Part shown: positions 16,027-25,327 of the stretch, one piece after another
Numbering within the stretch: position 1 is the first letter of the stretch
Layout of the letters: every line of letters begins with the position of its first letter
Assembly: GCF_014212055.1 (NCBI RefSeq)
Contig: NZ_JACJVO010000033.1
Coordinates: 166,209-230,208 of the forward strand
Reading direction: 5' to 3'
DNA from: Cohnella zeiphila
Lineage (GTDB): Bacteria; Bacillota; Bacilli; Paenibacillales; Paenibacillaceae
DNA length: 64,000 nt
Position numbers and translations under genes: made by a program
Notes under the pieces: generated by a model
Databases searched by the model: none
What the model was told of the DNA's origin: nothing
Seen by the model: only the letters and a program-made list of their open reading frames with translations

Positions 16027-17682
16027 TTACATGGACTGTCCTCGCTTTACGCATTCTCGATATTCCTGAGGGGATACATTCGTCGCTTTCCGAAAGAAAC
16101 GGTAAAAGTAGTGCTCGGACGCAAACCCGATCCGCTCCGCGATTTCGCTTATTTTCAGTTTGCTTCCGGCAAGAAGCTCTTTGGCCTGAAGAAGACGTTC
16201 TTTGGCAATGTAATCGGTCAGATTTTGCCCGGTCGTCTGACTGTAGAATCGCGATAAATAAGACGGATTGTACCCGGTCACTTCCCCCAGACGCGTGAGG
16301 GACAGATCGTTTTCGAGATGACTTTTAATATAGTTGTGGATTTTGACGATCGTTTCATTTTCCGTCTTTTGGAGCCGATTGTTCTGCAAGAGAAATAACT
16401 TCTCCGCGACAGCGGACAAGTATTCAATGGCTTCCAGCCAGGAAGGATGCTGTTCGTAGTGAGTCAGTCCCCATAGATCGATAGGATGCTTCGCCAGCTC
16501 CTTCGACTCGCCGTGCGAGAGAGAGGACAGAAGCACAGAGACGATGCCGTAATAAAGCGACACTTGTTCCAGCGGATCCGGATCTTGGAGAGAAGCGGCG
16601 CCGGCCATTTCATGGAGAACCGCCAGAAACTGCGATTTTTGTCCCGTTTCCAAACAGGTTGCAAGCATTTCGAGCTTATAGCCGGGAACGGTCGGCCTGC
16701 CTATGATGGAGGGCGAAGAGGAAGCGGCTTCGCTTTCCGGCGAGATCCGCAGCAGCTGCATGTCGAGACCGTTAACGAGACTTCGGTTCATGTGTCTGCA
16801 CAGCGCCCCGAAGCGCTCGGGAACCTGCTGCCATGCCCCGCATTCCGATTCGAATACGAATGAAATTTTGAGTTCCAACAGCTGCAGACAGGTTTCCTGT
16901 ATTCTTTCCAACGTGCCCCCGATAAAGCGAGCGGCCCGCTCCCACTCCTCCGTTTCGCTTGCGCCGTCCGGCAATTGAACGAACCAAACGATGCGGCTCG
17001 AGTCGAACGGAATGGACAAAGACCGGACCGAAGTCGCCATATATTCCTCCGCGATGTTTTGGACGGCAAATAACAGCAGAGGCCAATCCGTCGACGGAAT
17101 ATGCGCCGGACGGTCCGTTCTTCCGACCACCAACAGCAGTTGCTGCGCGCTATCCAGACCAGCGTCAAGCATTTGGAATTGACCGGACAGCGAGCGAAGC
17201 GCTTGCAAGTCGCCATGCAGCAGGTCACAAAAGAAATCCTTGCGCAGCAGCGGCAGCGTGTCTCTTACCTGAGCTTGGGCGCGCTGCAAAATTTCGTTTG
17301 CCTGGAGCTGATCTTCCAGAGATTGCACGGCCCGGTCGATCGCCTCCAGTATTTTTTCGTCCCCATCCGTCTTCAGCAAATAATCGACTCCGCCGTAACG
17401 CATCGCTTCCTGAACGTAAGCAAAATCATTATAGCCGGACAGAAACAGGATTTTGCAGCGCGGCCATTGCCGGACGACCAGACGCTGCAGCTCCAGTCCC
17501 GACATGCCGGGCATGCGGATATCCGTCAGCATCAGATCGATTCGGGTACGATTCAGCCAATCGACCGCCTCGGATGCCGAATAGGCTTTATAAACCTCCA
17601 ATTCGCGTCTTTCCTCCTCCACCATCTCGGCTAATCCGTCCACGATGTAGGATTCGTTATCGACCAGCAAAATCCGATACAT
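16027..17682 (-). CDS. AraC-type response regulator (YesN-like) of the sugar locus
   Basis: A 551-residue response regulator. The receiver domain starts YRILLVDNES, with phosphoacceptor Asp54 in LMLTDIRMPGMSG and the switch Lys in YLLKTDGD. A central region of about 300 residues follows, then a C-terminal AraC double HTH ending with IGFASEHYFYRFFRKATNVS. The longer frame to 17772 is rejected because the ATG at 17682 starts the receiver domain and has GGGGGGAAGGGC just upstream. It overlaps the end of the kinase gene by 26 bases, so they are co-translated. Its target is most likely the importer operon, whose first gene begins 82 bases beyond its stop. Confidence 0.93.
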   Translation of the reverse strand: MYRILLVDNESYIVDGLAEMVEEERRELEVYKAYSASEAVDWLNRTRIDLMLTDIRMPGMSGLELQRLVVRQWPRCKILFLSGYNDFAYVQEAMRYGGVDYLLKTDGDEKILEAIDRAVQSLEDQLQANEILQRAQAQVRDTLPLLRKDFFCDLLHGDLQALRSLSGQFQMLDAGLDSAQQLLLVVGRTDRPAHIPSTDWPLLLFAVQNIAEEYMATSVRSLSIPFDSSRIVWFVQLPDGASETEEWERAARFIGGTLERIQETCLQLLELKISFVFESECGAWQQVPERFGALCRHMNRSLVNGLDMQLLRISPESEAASSSPSIIGRPTVPGYKLEMLATCLETGQKSQFLAVLHEMAGAASLQDPDPLEQVSLYYGIVSVLLSSLSHGESKELAKHPIDLWGLTHYEQHPSWLEAIEYLSAVAEKLFLLQNNRLQKTENETIVKIHNYIKSHLENDLSLTRLGEVTGYNPSYLSRFYSQTTGQNLTDYIAKERLLQAKELLAGSKLKISEIAERIGFASEHYFYRFFRKATNVSPQEYRECVKRGQSM

Positions 17683-19429
17683 GCCCTTCCCCCCTCGCAA
17701 TCGGAATATGAATGTCCACACGGAGTCCGCCAAGCTCGCTTCGCGACAGGGAGAGCCCTCCCTGGTCTCCAAACTTCATTTGAAGCCGCCGGTGAACGTT
17801 TAGAAGTCCCGTCGTCTCCAGATCGGACGTCTGCGGCTGAAGCAAAGCCTGCAATCCCGTTAAGTCCGCCTCCGTTAACATTTCTCCGTTATCCTCAACC
17901 GTCAGGACGGTTCCGTCTCCCTCTTCTCTGAACGCAACGCGGAGAAGGCCGTCTTTCTCTCTTTGTTCCAATCCGTACTGGAAAGCATTCTCCAAAACCG
18001 GCTGCAAAATAAGCCGCGGCACCGCCACGGACCGGCACGATTCCGGCAATTCGCCAAATTCGATGGACAATTGCGTTCTGAATCGAAACGACTGAATCTC
18101 GGCATAAGCTCTGGCGTGGCTGACCTCGCGCTCCAACGGAACTTCATCGGCGGCCGAGCGGGCAACGAATTGAAAGTATTCGCTCAGATGCCGGGTCATC
18201 CTTGCGATATTGTCATGGTCCTGAACTCTGGCCATCCGGTACAGAATGAAAAAGCTGTTATAAAGAAAATGAGGGTTGATTTGCGCTTGCAATTGTTTCA
18301 ATTCGGCACGTTGATTGCGGATCTTTTGTTCGTACACTTCTTGAATCAAGGTGCTCAGTCGATCCGCCATTTTGTTAAATTGCGCATATAGGTATCCGAA
18401 TTCATCTTCCCAGCGATGCTCTATGGAGATGGCGAGATCCCCCTTCTGGACCCTTCGGAAAGCCTGAACCATTTGGACCAGCGGACGATGGATGACGCTA
18501 TACGTCCAGTAGGAAGAAAGGAGGATAATGAAAATAGATAAAATCGAGAGTGCCCAGAACCACAACCGATAGGTATGCAATGGCCCCATGATTTCTTGCT
18601 CGGGCAAGTAGCAGGCGATGGTAGCATTCAGAACGGACGAGCTCTGATAAAAAACGAAGTAAGGCAGATTCCCGATTTTCACCAATCTTTCGCCGGAAGC
18701 TGCGATTTCTTTGTTCCGAAGCAGATCACTCGAAACCATCTTGGCTGCGGGATCGGTCGGATTCTCATACACCGACCATTCGCCGTCGTTGGAAACAAGG
18801 AGGACTTCCCCCTTGTCGGAGGAAATCTGAGAGAGGATATCACGGATTTTGCCAATCGACAAATCGATCTCAAGCGCAAACGTAGGCGATCTTCCTTCGC
18901 TCAGTGGGTCCGGATAAATCTGGCTCATCAACAGGCGATCGTCCGGTTTGAAATAAAATACCGGAAGCTTGTCCGCATGGTCGGATATAAACCGGAACTC
19001 TTGTTCGTTCATAGCCGCTTCATAGCTGCTTGAGTAAATCGTATGATTCAACAAAGGAATGTAGATTTTCGCTTCCCTGACATAAACGCTGGATTCTTTT
19101 AACACCGTAAGCCTGTTCTCCACTCTTAAAATGCTCTTCGCGATCTCGTAATCGTTCATGGCCGGGGCGATGGTCGATAAGTTTTGAACGTCATCGTCTA
19201 ATAGAAAATCCTTTTTCATTTTGCTTAAGTGGTTCATCTCGGCTTCCAAAGAGTTTACATAAAATTGCAAATGGGATTGCGTGGATTCGGAGATATCCTT
19301 CTCGACCGTTCGGGAGGATGCCTGATTCATGAATAAACTGACCAAATAAAGCGGGATGCAGACCAGCAGCAAAGTGATCACGAGCTTCGGGAATATCTTC
19401 AATCTCCTGGGATCCATGCTCCATTTCAA
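17657..19429 (-). CDS. YesM-type sensor histidine kinase of the sugar locus
   Basis: A membrane kinase of about 590 residues. Two TM segments (about 15-35 and 290-312) bracket an extracellular cache-like sensor; a HAMP domain follows (HRPLVQMVQAFRRVQ). The His_kinase block is QINPHFLYNSFFI with His387, and the HATPase has LILQPVLENAFQYG. Start choice: a TTG at 19429 has AAAGGGGG seven bases upstream; an ATG at 19450 lies before that site and an ATG at 19417 is 19 bases away, so I chose TTG. It probably senses the sugar or the loaded binding protein and phosphorylates the next gene's product. Confidence 0.92.
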   Translation of the reverse strand: MKWSMDPRRLKIFPKLVITLLLVCIPLYLVSLFMNQASSRTVEKDISESTQSHLQFYVNSLEAEMNHLSKMKKDFLLDDDVQNLSTIAPAMNDYEIAKSILRVENRLTVLKESSVYVREAKIYIPLLNHTIYSSSYEAAMNEQEFRFISDHADKLPVFYFKPDDRLLMSQIYPDPLSEGRSPTFALEIDLSIGKIRDILSQISSDKGEVLLVSNDGEWSVYENPTDPAAKMVSSDLLRNKEIAASGERLVKIGNLPYFVFYQSSSVLNATIACYLPEQEIMGPLHTYRLWFWALSILSIFIILLSSYWTYSVIHRPLVQMVQAFRRVQKGDLAISIEHRWEDEFGYLYAQFNKMADRLSTLIQEVYEQKIRNQRAELKQLQAQINPHFLYNSFFILYRMARVQDHDNIARMTRHLSEYFQFVARSAADEVPLEREVSHARAYAEIQSFRFRTQLSIEFGELPESCRSVAVPRLILQPVLENAFQYGLEQREKDGLLRVAFREEGDGTVLTVEDNGEMLTEADLTGLQALLQPQTSDLETTGLLNVHRRLQMKFGDQGGLSLSRSELGGLRVDIHIPIARGEGHVSDFAGR

Positions 19430-19450
19430 GATGCTTCCCCCTTTATCCAA

Positions 19451-19478
19451 ACAAAAAGAAGCCGCGATTCACGCGGCT
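19451..19478 (-). terminator. Terminator after the UvrA-like gene
   Basis: On the minus strand AGCCGCG, a five-base loop and CGCGGCT are followed by TCTTTTTGTTT. It lies 80 bases after the UvrA-like stop codon and immediately before the kinase start, so it separates the sugar locus from upstream transcription. Confidence 0.85.
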
Positions 19479-19557
19479 GCTCATGCTTCTTTCTATTATT
19501 ATATGATTAGATGCAAAGCCGTTCCACTGTACTTTTATGACAATGACTGTCTTTGTT

Positions 19558-21813
19558 TTACCTCAAATATCTTCCCGTAATCGACTGGTCCGCATGAACG
19601 ATCTGCGACGGCGTCCCCTCGAACACCACCTGGCCGCCCCTGCTGCCTCCGTCCGGTCCCATATCGATGATCCAATCCGCCTGGCTTATCACTTCGAGGT
19701 TGTGCTCGATGACGATCACCGTGTTGCCGCTATCCACCAGACGGTTCATGATCTCCAGCAGGTGACCGATATCGGACATGTGAAGGCCGGTCGTCGGCTC
19801 GTCCATCACGTAGATGCTGCCCTTCTTGTGCAGCTCGCTGGCCAGCTTGATGCGTTGGCATTCTCCGCCCGAGAGCGTACTGAGCGGCTGGCCGAGCGTA
19901 AGATAGTTCAACCCCACGTCTTTCATCGCCTGGAGCTTGCGCACGACCTCTTTCTGCTCAAAGAAGTCCAACGCCTGCTCCACCGTCATCTCCAGCACTT
20001 CGGCTATGGATTTGCCGTTCAGCTTGTACGCGAGCACTTCTTCCTTGAACCGTTTGCCTCCGCATACTTCGCAGGGCATCTTCACGCTCTCGAAGAAGGA
20101 TAGGTCCGTATACACGACGCCGAGCCCCTGGCAGTTCTCGCAGGCCCCCTTGGAGTTGAAGCTGAACAAGCCCTGGTTCACCTTGTTCGCGGCGGCGAAC
20201 GCCTTGCGAACATCATCCATGATGCCCGTGTAGGTCGCCGGATTCGAGCGCGTGGACACGCCTACCGCCGATTGGTCGATGACGATCGCATCCGGATGCC
20301 GGCTGAGGAATACATCGTTAATGAGCGTGCTCTTGCCCGAGCCGGCGACTCCCGTCACGACGGTCAGCACACCGACAGGGATATCGACGCTCACGTTCCG
20401 CAGGTTGTGCAGATTGGCATCTTGAATGGAGAGCTTGCCGGACGGCTGCCTGCAATCGCTCTTTAACTGGAGCGGGCGTTTCATATGGGTGCCCGTCAGC
20501 GTACCTGCTTCCAGCAAGCCGGAGTAGCCGCCTTCATACACGATGTTGCCGCCGCGGTTGCCGGCATGAGGACCGACGTCGACAATATGATCCGCCACCT
20601 TGATCACATCGGGATCGTGCTCGACGACCAGCACGGTATTTCCTTTGTCGCGCAGTTTCTGAAGCAATTCGTTTAAGCGATGCACATCGCGGGGGTGCAA
20701 GCCGACGCTGGGCTCGTCGAAGATGTACGTGACATCCACCAGGCTTCCGCTCAGGTGCTTGACCATCTTGACCCGCTGCGACTCGCCGCCGGATAACGTG
20801 TCCGTCTCCCGATCCAATGTCAAGTAGTCCAGTCCGATATCCACCAGATGCTGCAGCCGCTCAACCAATGAGTTGAGAACCGGAGCGGCGGTCGGGGCGT
20901 CAAGCTCCCGGATAATCCGGATGAGCTGCCCGACCTCCATGGACGACATCTGGGCAATGTTGAGCCCGTTGATCTTGCAGCTCAACGCGGCCTGGCTCAA
21001 TCTCGCGCCGCGGCAACTGGTGCAGACCCCTTCGGTGATGTACGGCGCAACTGTTTGCTGCGTGCGCTCGGACTTCGTCTTTACATCCTGCCTGATGTAT
21101 TTGTTGCTGAACTTCTCGATAACGCCTTCCACGGTGATGTTCGTCGCCTTCCCGGCGAAATCCATCTTCACTTTCCTTGCCTTGCCGTACAGCAGCTGTT
21201 CCCGTTCCTCATCCGTATAGTCGCTTAGCTTCTTGTCGGGATCGAAGGGCCCCGACTGAACGATCAGGTTCCAATCCCAGCTGCCCGCCGTATAGCCCGG
21301 AAGCTGAATCGCCCCTTCGTTTAACGACTTTGACTGATCCACCGCCTTGCTCAAGTCGACGCCCAGGCTGCGCCCGATCCCGTTGCACTCGGGACACATG
21401 CCTTGCGGATCGTTGAACGAGAACATATGCGCCGATCCGACATATGGCTCGCCCACGCGGGAGAAGAGTAAACGAAGAATGGGAGAAATGTCGGTAATCG
21501 TGCCCATCGTGGAATGGGAGCCGCCGCCCAGCCGCTTCTGATCCACAACGACCGCCATGCTGAGATTTTCGAGCGCGTCTGCATCCGGCTGCGGAATGCG
21601 CGGCAGAAAGGTACGCACGAACGTGCTGAAGTTCTCATTCAATAACCGCGTGGATTCCGCGGCGATCGTATCGAAGACGATCGACGACTTGCCGGAACCG
21701 GATACTCCGGTGAAAATCGTGATCTTCCGCTTGGGTATGCGCAAGGATACGTTCTTGAGATTGTTCTCTCTCGCGCCCGAGATGACGATGTACTCCTGAT
21801 TCGATTCGCTCAT
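19558..21813 (-). CDS. UvrA-like excinuclease ABC ATPase, short form
   Basis: A 751-residue tandem ABC ATPase of the UvrA family, shorter than canonical UvrA (about 940-960). Both nucleotide sites are complete: Walker A GVSGSGKSS near residue 36 and GVAGSGKST in the second half, signatures LSGGESQRVKM and LSGGECQRIKL, and Walker B regions IFDEPSVGLHP and VMDEPTTGLHM. Zinc-type Cys pairs (CPECNGIG, CTSCRGARL, CENCQGLG, CEVCGGKRF) are present. The length is that of the UvrA2-like or drug-resistance class, which lacks the insert used to bind UvrB in canonical UvrA. It stands alone, without uvrB or uvrC. A role in tolerance to DNA-binding drugs is possible but not shown. Confidence 0.9.
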   Translation of the reverse strand: MSESNQEYIVISGARENNLKNVSLRIPKRKITIFTGVSGSGKSSIVFDTIAAESTRLLNENFSTFVRTFLPRIPQPDADALENLSMAVVVDQKRLGGGSHSTMGTITDISPILRLLFSRVGEPYVGSAHMFSFNDPQGMCPECNGIGRSLGVDLSKAVDQSKSLNEGAIQLPGYTAGSWDWNLIVQSGPFDPDKKLSDYTDEEREQLLYGKARKVKMDFAGKATNITVEGVIEKFSNKYIRQDVKTKSERTQQTVAPYITEGVCTSCRGARLSQAALSCKINGLNIAQMSSMEVGQLIRIIRELDAPTAAPVLNSLVERLQHLVDIGLDYLTLDRETDTLSGGESQRVKMVKHLSGSLVDVTYIFDEPSVGLHPRDVHRLNELLQKLRDKGNTVLVVEHDPDVIKVADHIVDVGPHAGNRGGNIVYEGGYSGLLEAGTLTGTHMKRPLQLKSDCRQPSGKLSIQDANLHNLRNVSVDIPVGVLTVVTGVAGSGKSTLINDVFLSRHPDAIVIDQSAVGVSTRSNPATYTGIMDDVRKAFAAANKVNQGLFSFNSKGACENCQGLGVVYTDLSFFESVKMPCEVCGGKRFKEEVLAYKLNGKSIAEVLEMTVEQALDFFEQKEVVRKLQAMKDVGLNYLTLGQPLSTLSGGECQRIKLASELHKKGSIYVMDEPTTGLHMSDIGHLLEIMNRLVDSGNTVIVIEHNLEVISQADWIIDMGPDGGSRGGQVVFEGTPSQIVHADQSITGRYLR

Positions 21814-21891
21814 CCTGACATCCTTCCGTCGCGTTTTTTTCTACTCCTATTCGCATTGTACCATTCATCGCTGCGGTTTGTCCGAAGCACA

Positions 21892-21928
21892 CTTAAACCG
21901 GTTGCACATCACATGCAGCCGGTTTAAG
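21892..21928 (-). terminator. Long hairpin after the ArsR/SRPBCC operon
   Basis: A 15-bp stem with one G-U pair (arms 21892-21906 and 21914-21928) around a seven-base loop lies about 20 bases after the SRPBCC stop. No T run follows, so it may be an RNA-stabilising hairpin rather than an efficient intrinsic terminator. Confidence 0.6.
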
Positions 21929-21946
21929 TCGATACGGTTCACACGA

Positions 21947-22369
21947 TTATTGTTCCAACAACTTTTCAAGCTCGCCGCACCATTTGGTCCAGCCATACCG
22001 AGCCCCTTCGAGTCCTTGAGCGTTGGCGAATCCGATTTGATCGAGATGAAGGTTCACCTTGCCGTTCCCTAGATCCTGCAGCGTCCAGGTGACCGTGTGC
22101 TTCTCCCCGCCGCTGGCCCAAGTATAGGACACCCGGTTCGGCGCGTCTACGATCAGCACTTCTCCTTCGATAATTCCGTCCCACCATTCCGACGGCTGAG
22201 TGCGGAACTGAAAACGATGTCCGACGACCGGCTTGAAATCATTATCCATCGCTTGTCCGTTGTGGATGTCGACCACCCACTTGGCAAGCTTGTTGGAGTC
22301 GGTTAAGGCGGACCAAAGCTTCTCAATCGATGTCTTGAATTCAAAATCCATAGCTAATGCTAAACTCAT
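21947..22369 (-). CDS. SRPBCC/AHSA1-domain protein co-transcribed with ArsR
   Basis: A 140-residue protein of the START/SRPBCC (AHSA1-like) fold, which forms a hydrophobic pocket. Family features are FKTSIEKLWSALTDSNKLAKW near the N-terminus, an internal VTWTLQDLGNGKVNLHLDQIG and a terminal GWTKWCGELEKLLE. The ATG at 22369 overlaps the TGA of the ArsR gene (ATGA) and is preceded by GAGGAAGAAG; a longer frame to 22444 lies inside the ArsR gene. ArsR plus AHSA1 pairs are widespread; the ligand is unknown, and the protein may sense or sequester a small hydrophobic molecule. Confidence 0.88.
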   Translation of the reverse strand: MSLALAMDFEFKTSIEKLWSALTDSNKLAKWVVDIHNGQAMDNDFKPVVGHRFQFRTQPSEWWDGIIEGEVLIVDAPNRVSYTWASGGEKHTVTWTLQDLGNGKVNLHLDQIGFANAQGLEGARYGWTKWCGELEKLLEQ

Positions 22370-22695
22370 TCTTCTTCCTCCTCCATAAGTTGGCTCAAGC
22401 GCAGCATATTCGTACTCCAGAACTTGCTGTAGAAAGCCAGCCAATCTTTGACTTCTCTGAGCGGAGCGGCATTTAGCCGATATCGCGTTTCTCTGCCGAC
22501 TTTGCGGTCCAGCACGAGTCCGGCTTCCTTGAGGACGGCCAAATGTTTGGATACTGCCGTTCGTCCCATGGGAAACAGCGCCGTCAACTCATGGAGCGGC
22601 AGCTCCTCCGCCTCTGCCAGATGACGAATCAGCCGGCGTCTGGTTGGATCTGCAATCGCGTCAAATACATCCCGCAACTGGTTGTTCCCGCCCAC
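22366..22695 (-). CDS. ArsR-family transcriptional repressor
   Basis: A 109-residue winged-HTH repressor: DPTRRRLIRHLAEAEELPLHEL, then recognition helix GRTAVSKHLAVLKEAGLV and the wing GRETRYRLN. No metal-binding ELCVCDL motif is present, so it belongs to the non-metal SdpR-like branch that is paired with SRPBCC proteins. Start is GTG at 22695 after GGAGAGGGTGTT. It is translationally coupled to the SRPBCC gene and is probably autoregulated through the two dyads overlapping its promoter (22750-22801). Confidence 0.9.
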   Translation of the reverse strand: MGGNNQLRDVFDAIADPTRRRLIRHLAEAEELPLHELTALFPMGRTAVSKHLAVLKEAGLVLDRKVGRETRYRLNAAPLREVKDWLAFYSKFWSTNMLRLSQLMEEEEE

Positions 22696-22749
22696 AACAC
22701 CCTCTCCTAAATATTCATACGAAAGATCAGCCGTTGGGTTTGAAGATCG

Positions 22750-22801
22750 GACACCATTTAGTGACGCTTAGATTATAGGTCACCGTTTGGTGTCGTGTCA
22801 A
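22750..22801 (-). promoter_or_regulatory. Consensus promoter with two operator dyads for the ArsR/SRPBCC operon
   Basis: On the minus strand TTGACA (22801-22796), 18 bases and TATAAT (22777-22772) form a consensus sigma-A promoter. Two related 16-bp half-palindromes overlap it: 22779-22794 fills the spacer and 22750-22765 lies just downstream of the -10. Each has the form CACC, four bases, GGTG (the second with AGTG), and together they form a larger inverted repeat. This is the expected layout for repression by ArsR blocking RNA polymerase. Confidence 0.75.
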
Positions 22802-23004
22802 CCCCGTTTTTTGCCGAACGAACGATCCGCCTTTCTCCCTCATGGCGGCCGGACGCCGGCAATAAAAAAAGGTCACGACGATCTTCTGACTGTAACCGCC
22901 GAAAGTCGGATTCCCGTCATAATCCAAGGAGTTGTAATTCCGGCGATTTCATGGCCCGGAACCATCGGGAAGATTCCTCCGCCCCATTCTCCGTAGGCGC
23001 TATG

Positions 23005-23181
23005 GATAGGGATGAAGTGGACAGAAACGGCAAAAACGAAGGGTTACGCGATGAGGTCATCCTCCAATATGTCGGAACGGCCTACGTCGGGATTGTGGAA
23101 GGGTGGATCACGAACGGTATGCCCTATCCTCCGGAAGTCATGGCCAGGCAGGTCGGGACATTATTGGAACGAAGTTTATAA
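23005..23181 (+). pseudogene. C-terminal remnant of a TetR-family regulator
   Basis: About 55 codons resemble the ligand-domain end of TetR regulators: YVGTAYVGIVEGWITNGMPY then PPEVMARQVGTLLER, where helices alpha-8 and alpha-9 would be. The open frame extends upstream to 22795, but that part is arginine- and serine-rich, has no HTH and is not protein-like. No start with a ribosome binding site precedes the recognisable part. I read it as a decayed regulator whose DNA-binding domain has been lost. Confidence 0.6.
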
Positions 23182-23186
23182 AATAA

Positions 23187-23214
23187 GCCCGCCGCGGCCA
23201 ATGACCGGGCGGGC
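23187..23214. terminator. GC-rich hairpin after the serine hydrolase gene
   Basis: GCCCGCC and GGCGGGC pair across a 14-base interior that can pair further. On the minus strand it is followed by TTATTTTAT, 20 bases past the serine hydrolase stop, so it probably ends that transcript. It also closes the TetR remnant on the plus strand. Confidence 0.65.
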
Positions 23215-23235
23215 AAATCTTTGCTTCCTAATAGA

Positions 23236-25308
23236 TTACTGCAGGGAAATCTCGAACTTCGAGCCGGCATCTCCGGCGAAAACGACGGATCCTTTGGCCG
23301 GCAGCTCCACCTTCCGATCGCCGCCGATCACGCTGAAGAATACGCACGTTCCCTTCTCATCGTAGACGGCGACGGAGCCGTTCGCGGGCGTTTTCACCCG
23401 AACGGCCTTGCCCGCATCCTTGTCGCTTACCGTGTACCACTTGGCGTAACCGCTCGACGGGATCGTGACCGACGACTTCTTGGCGATATAAATGGGCTTC
23501 ACGGCCTCTTCGTTTACATAGACGCTTCCCGCCGCATTCAGGTATTCGACGCCATCCCGGGTATAGAAGGTATAATTCACGAGGTCCCGGCCGGACATGC
23601 CCGGAATTTGCACTTCGGAGACGGCCGTATCCGGACCCGTGATGCGTTTATCCAGCACGTAACCCGGCAATTGCTCGGAAAGGTTCAAGGTCATGGCCGG
23701 CAATAGCAAGTAGGCCAGCGACGTATCCTTCTCATTCAGCGGGTAGTACTTCTTGCCGTCGCGACGCTCCCAAGCCGCAGCCGTCTCGGCCGGAAGGGGA
23801 TCGCCTGGCTGAAGCTTCTCGGCAGAGTACAACGACAGAGCCGTCTGCCCCAATCCCGGCAGCGAAGCGTACTGTCGAGTCCACAAATAGGTGCGGCCGT
23901 TGTCCTCCGTCACGAAGCTGATTTTGGTATTCCCGTCCGCGCTCCGGAACGAACCGTCCGCCGCATACTCGTATTTCTCGGCCGGATAATCCGGGGCTTG
24001 CTCCGTAGACAAGGACAGTTCTCCGCCTTTGCTAATCCCGACCTTCATCGTTTGATTGCTCGCTCCGTAGATTCCCGCATATTGGAGGACAGATTCCGGC
24101 ATATCCGCCTTCATCGGCTTGCCGTATGACTTCTCGGGCTTAAAATCGGCAATCTCTCCTTTTTCCTTCAGCGCCTGAAGCAGCATCTGATTCGCCAGCA
24201 GCTGGTCCGTCGTGCTGGATCCTCCGGAAGAGACGACGGCCGCCGCCATATCTTCCCCGGGAAGCACGACGAGCGACGCGTGGTAGAGGATCGTATCCCC
24301 GCCTTTGGTCAGCGCCTTGATGCCGTAGTCTCCGAACGGATACAGATCGACGCTGTCCCAGCCGAGTCCGTATCCGATCGAATTGTCCGCATCGTCCGGC
24401 CATAAGGGCGTCTTGTATTCGTCCTGTTCCATAGCCTCGACCGATTGGCCGGACAGAATCCCTTCGGCCTGCCCCGTGAAGATTTGCGAGAATCGAGCCA
24501 AATCCTCCGCCGTGGAATAAATTCCGCCCGTCCCGATGACATTGACCGTCTCGTTCGGCAGCTGTCCCTCGTAAGTCGGATAATAGAGTCCCGCCATCTT
24601 GGATGCGTTCGGCGAATCGAGCGGCGTCTTCGTATCGGACATTTCGAGCGGCTCCGTAATGAACCGGTGGATATAAGAGGTAAAGTCCATGCCGCTGACT
24701 CTCTCGACCAGAATCTCGGCCAACGTGAATCCGTCGTTGCAATAAACGGAATAAGCGCCAGGATCGGCCTTCAAGGTCTGATCGGCCAGCTGCTTCAGAA
24801 GCGTATCGTGCGCGTAAGGATCGTTGTCTTCGAACAAAAAGGCGTTCGTCAGCGACGAGCCGTTCAGACCCGAGGAGTGGTTCAGCAGCATGCGCGGCGT
24901 AATCTTCTTGTAGCGATCGTCCTTCATCGTGAACTCGGGGATATACTGCACGACCGGCGTATCCAGGTCGATCTTCCCTTGGTCGACCAGCTGCATGACG
25001 GCCGTTGTCGTGAACATCTTGCTCGTCGAGCCGATTCCGTACATCGTGTCCGCCGTTAGCGGCTTCTTCCCCTTCTCGTCATTCACGCCGGATTGGCCGG
25101 ATACGACAATGTGCCCATGATCGATGAGGGCGTACTGCACGCTGGTGGTGCCGTAAGATTTCGTGAGGAGATCGGCTTTCTCCGCCGAAGCCTTCTGCGT
25201 CTCTTCGTAAGCGTTCGATGTCCCGTCCGCGGCCGAAGCCATTGCCGCTGTCGGCGCGAGAAGCGATAAGACGGTCGCCGCCGCCGGCAGCCATAATTTT
25301 GTTCTCAT
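23236..25308 (-). CDS. Secreted beta-lactamase-family serine hydrolase
   Basis: A 690-residue exported penicillin-binding-protein-like hydrolase (class C beta-lactamase/AmpH fold). The signal peptide ends near PTAAMASA, and there is no lipobox. The catalytic SxxK motif is in YGIGSTSKMFTTT (Ser94, Lys97), the YxN motif in YSVYCNDGFTLAEIL, and the third motif reads KGGDTILYH where HTG or KTG is usual. After about residue 420 come two more beta-rich regions, and the C-terminus ends in a small all-beta part (SVAVYDEKGTCVFF). Its substrate could be a cell-wall D-amino peptide or an ester. The ATG at 25308 has AAGGAGG six bases upstream; the frame to 25326 is rejected. Confidence 0.87.
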   Translation of the reverse strand: MRTKLWLPAAATVLSLLAPTAAMASAADGTSNAYEETQKASAEKADLLTKSYGTTSVQYALIDHGHIVVSGQSGVNDEKGKKPLTADTMYGIGSTSKMFTTTAVMQLVDQGKIDLDTPVVQYIPEFTMKDDRYKKITPRMLLNHSSGLNGSSLTNAFLFEDNDPYAHDTLLKQLADQTLKADPGAYSVYCNDGFTLAEILVERVSGMDFTSYIHRFITEPLEMSDTKTPLDSPNASKMAGLYYPTYEGQLPNETVNVIGTGGIYSTAEDLARFSQIFTGQAEGILSGQSVEAMEQDEYKTPLWPDDADNSIGYGLGWDSVDLYPFGDYGIKALTKGGDTILYHASLVVLPGEDMAAAVVSSGGSSTTDQLLANQMLLQALKEKGEIADFKPEKSYGKPMKADMPESVLQYAGIYGASNQTMKVGISKGGELSLSTEQAPDYPAEKYEYAADGSFRSADGNTKISFVTEDNGRTYLWTRQYASLPGLGQTALSLYSAEKLQPGDPLPAETAAAWERRDGKKYYPLNEKDTSLAYLLLPAMTLNLSEQLPGYVLDKRITGPDTAVSEVQIPGMSGRDLVNYTFYTRDGVEYLNAAGSVYVNEEAVKPIYIAKKSSVTIPSSGYAKWYTVSDKDAGKAVRVKTPANGSVAVYDEKGTCVFFSVIGGDRKVELPAKGSVVFAGDAGSKFEISLQ

Positions 25309-25327
25309 TGCAGCCTCCTTGAGCATT

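Noticed and set aside
22795..23004. Extension of the TetR-like frame upstream to 22795
   Set aside because: This part reads as Arg/Ser-rich low-information sequence over the ArsR promoter region and contains no HTH.
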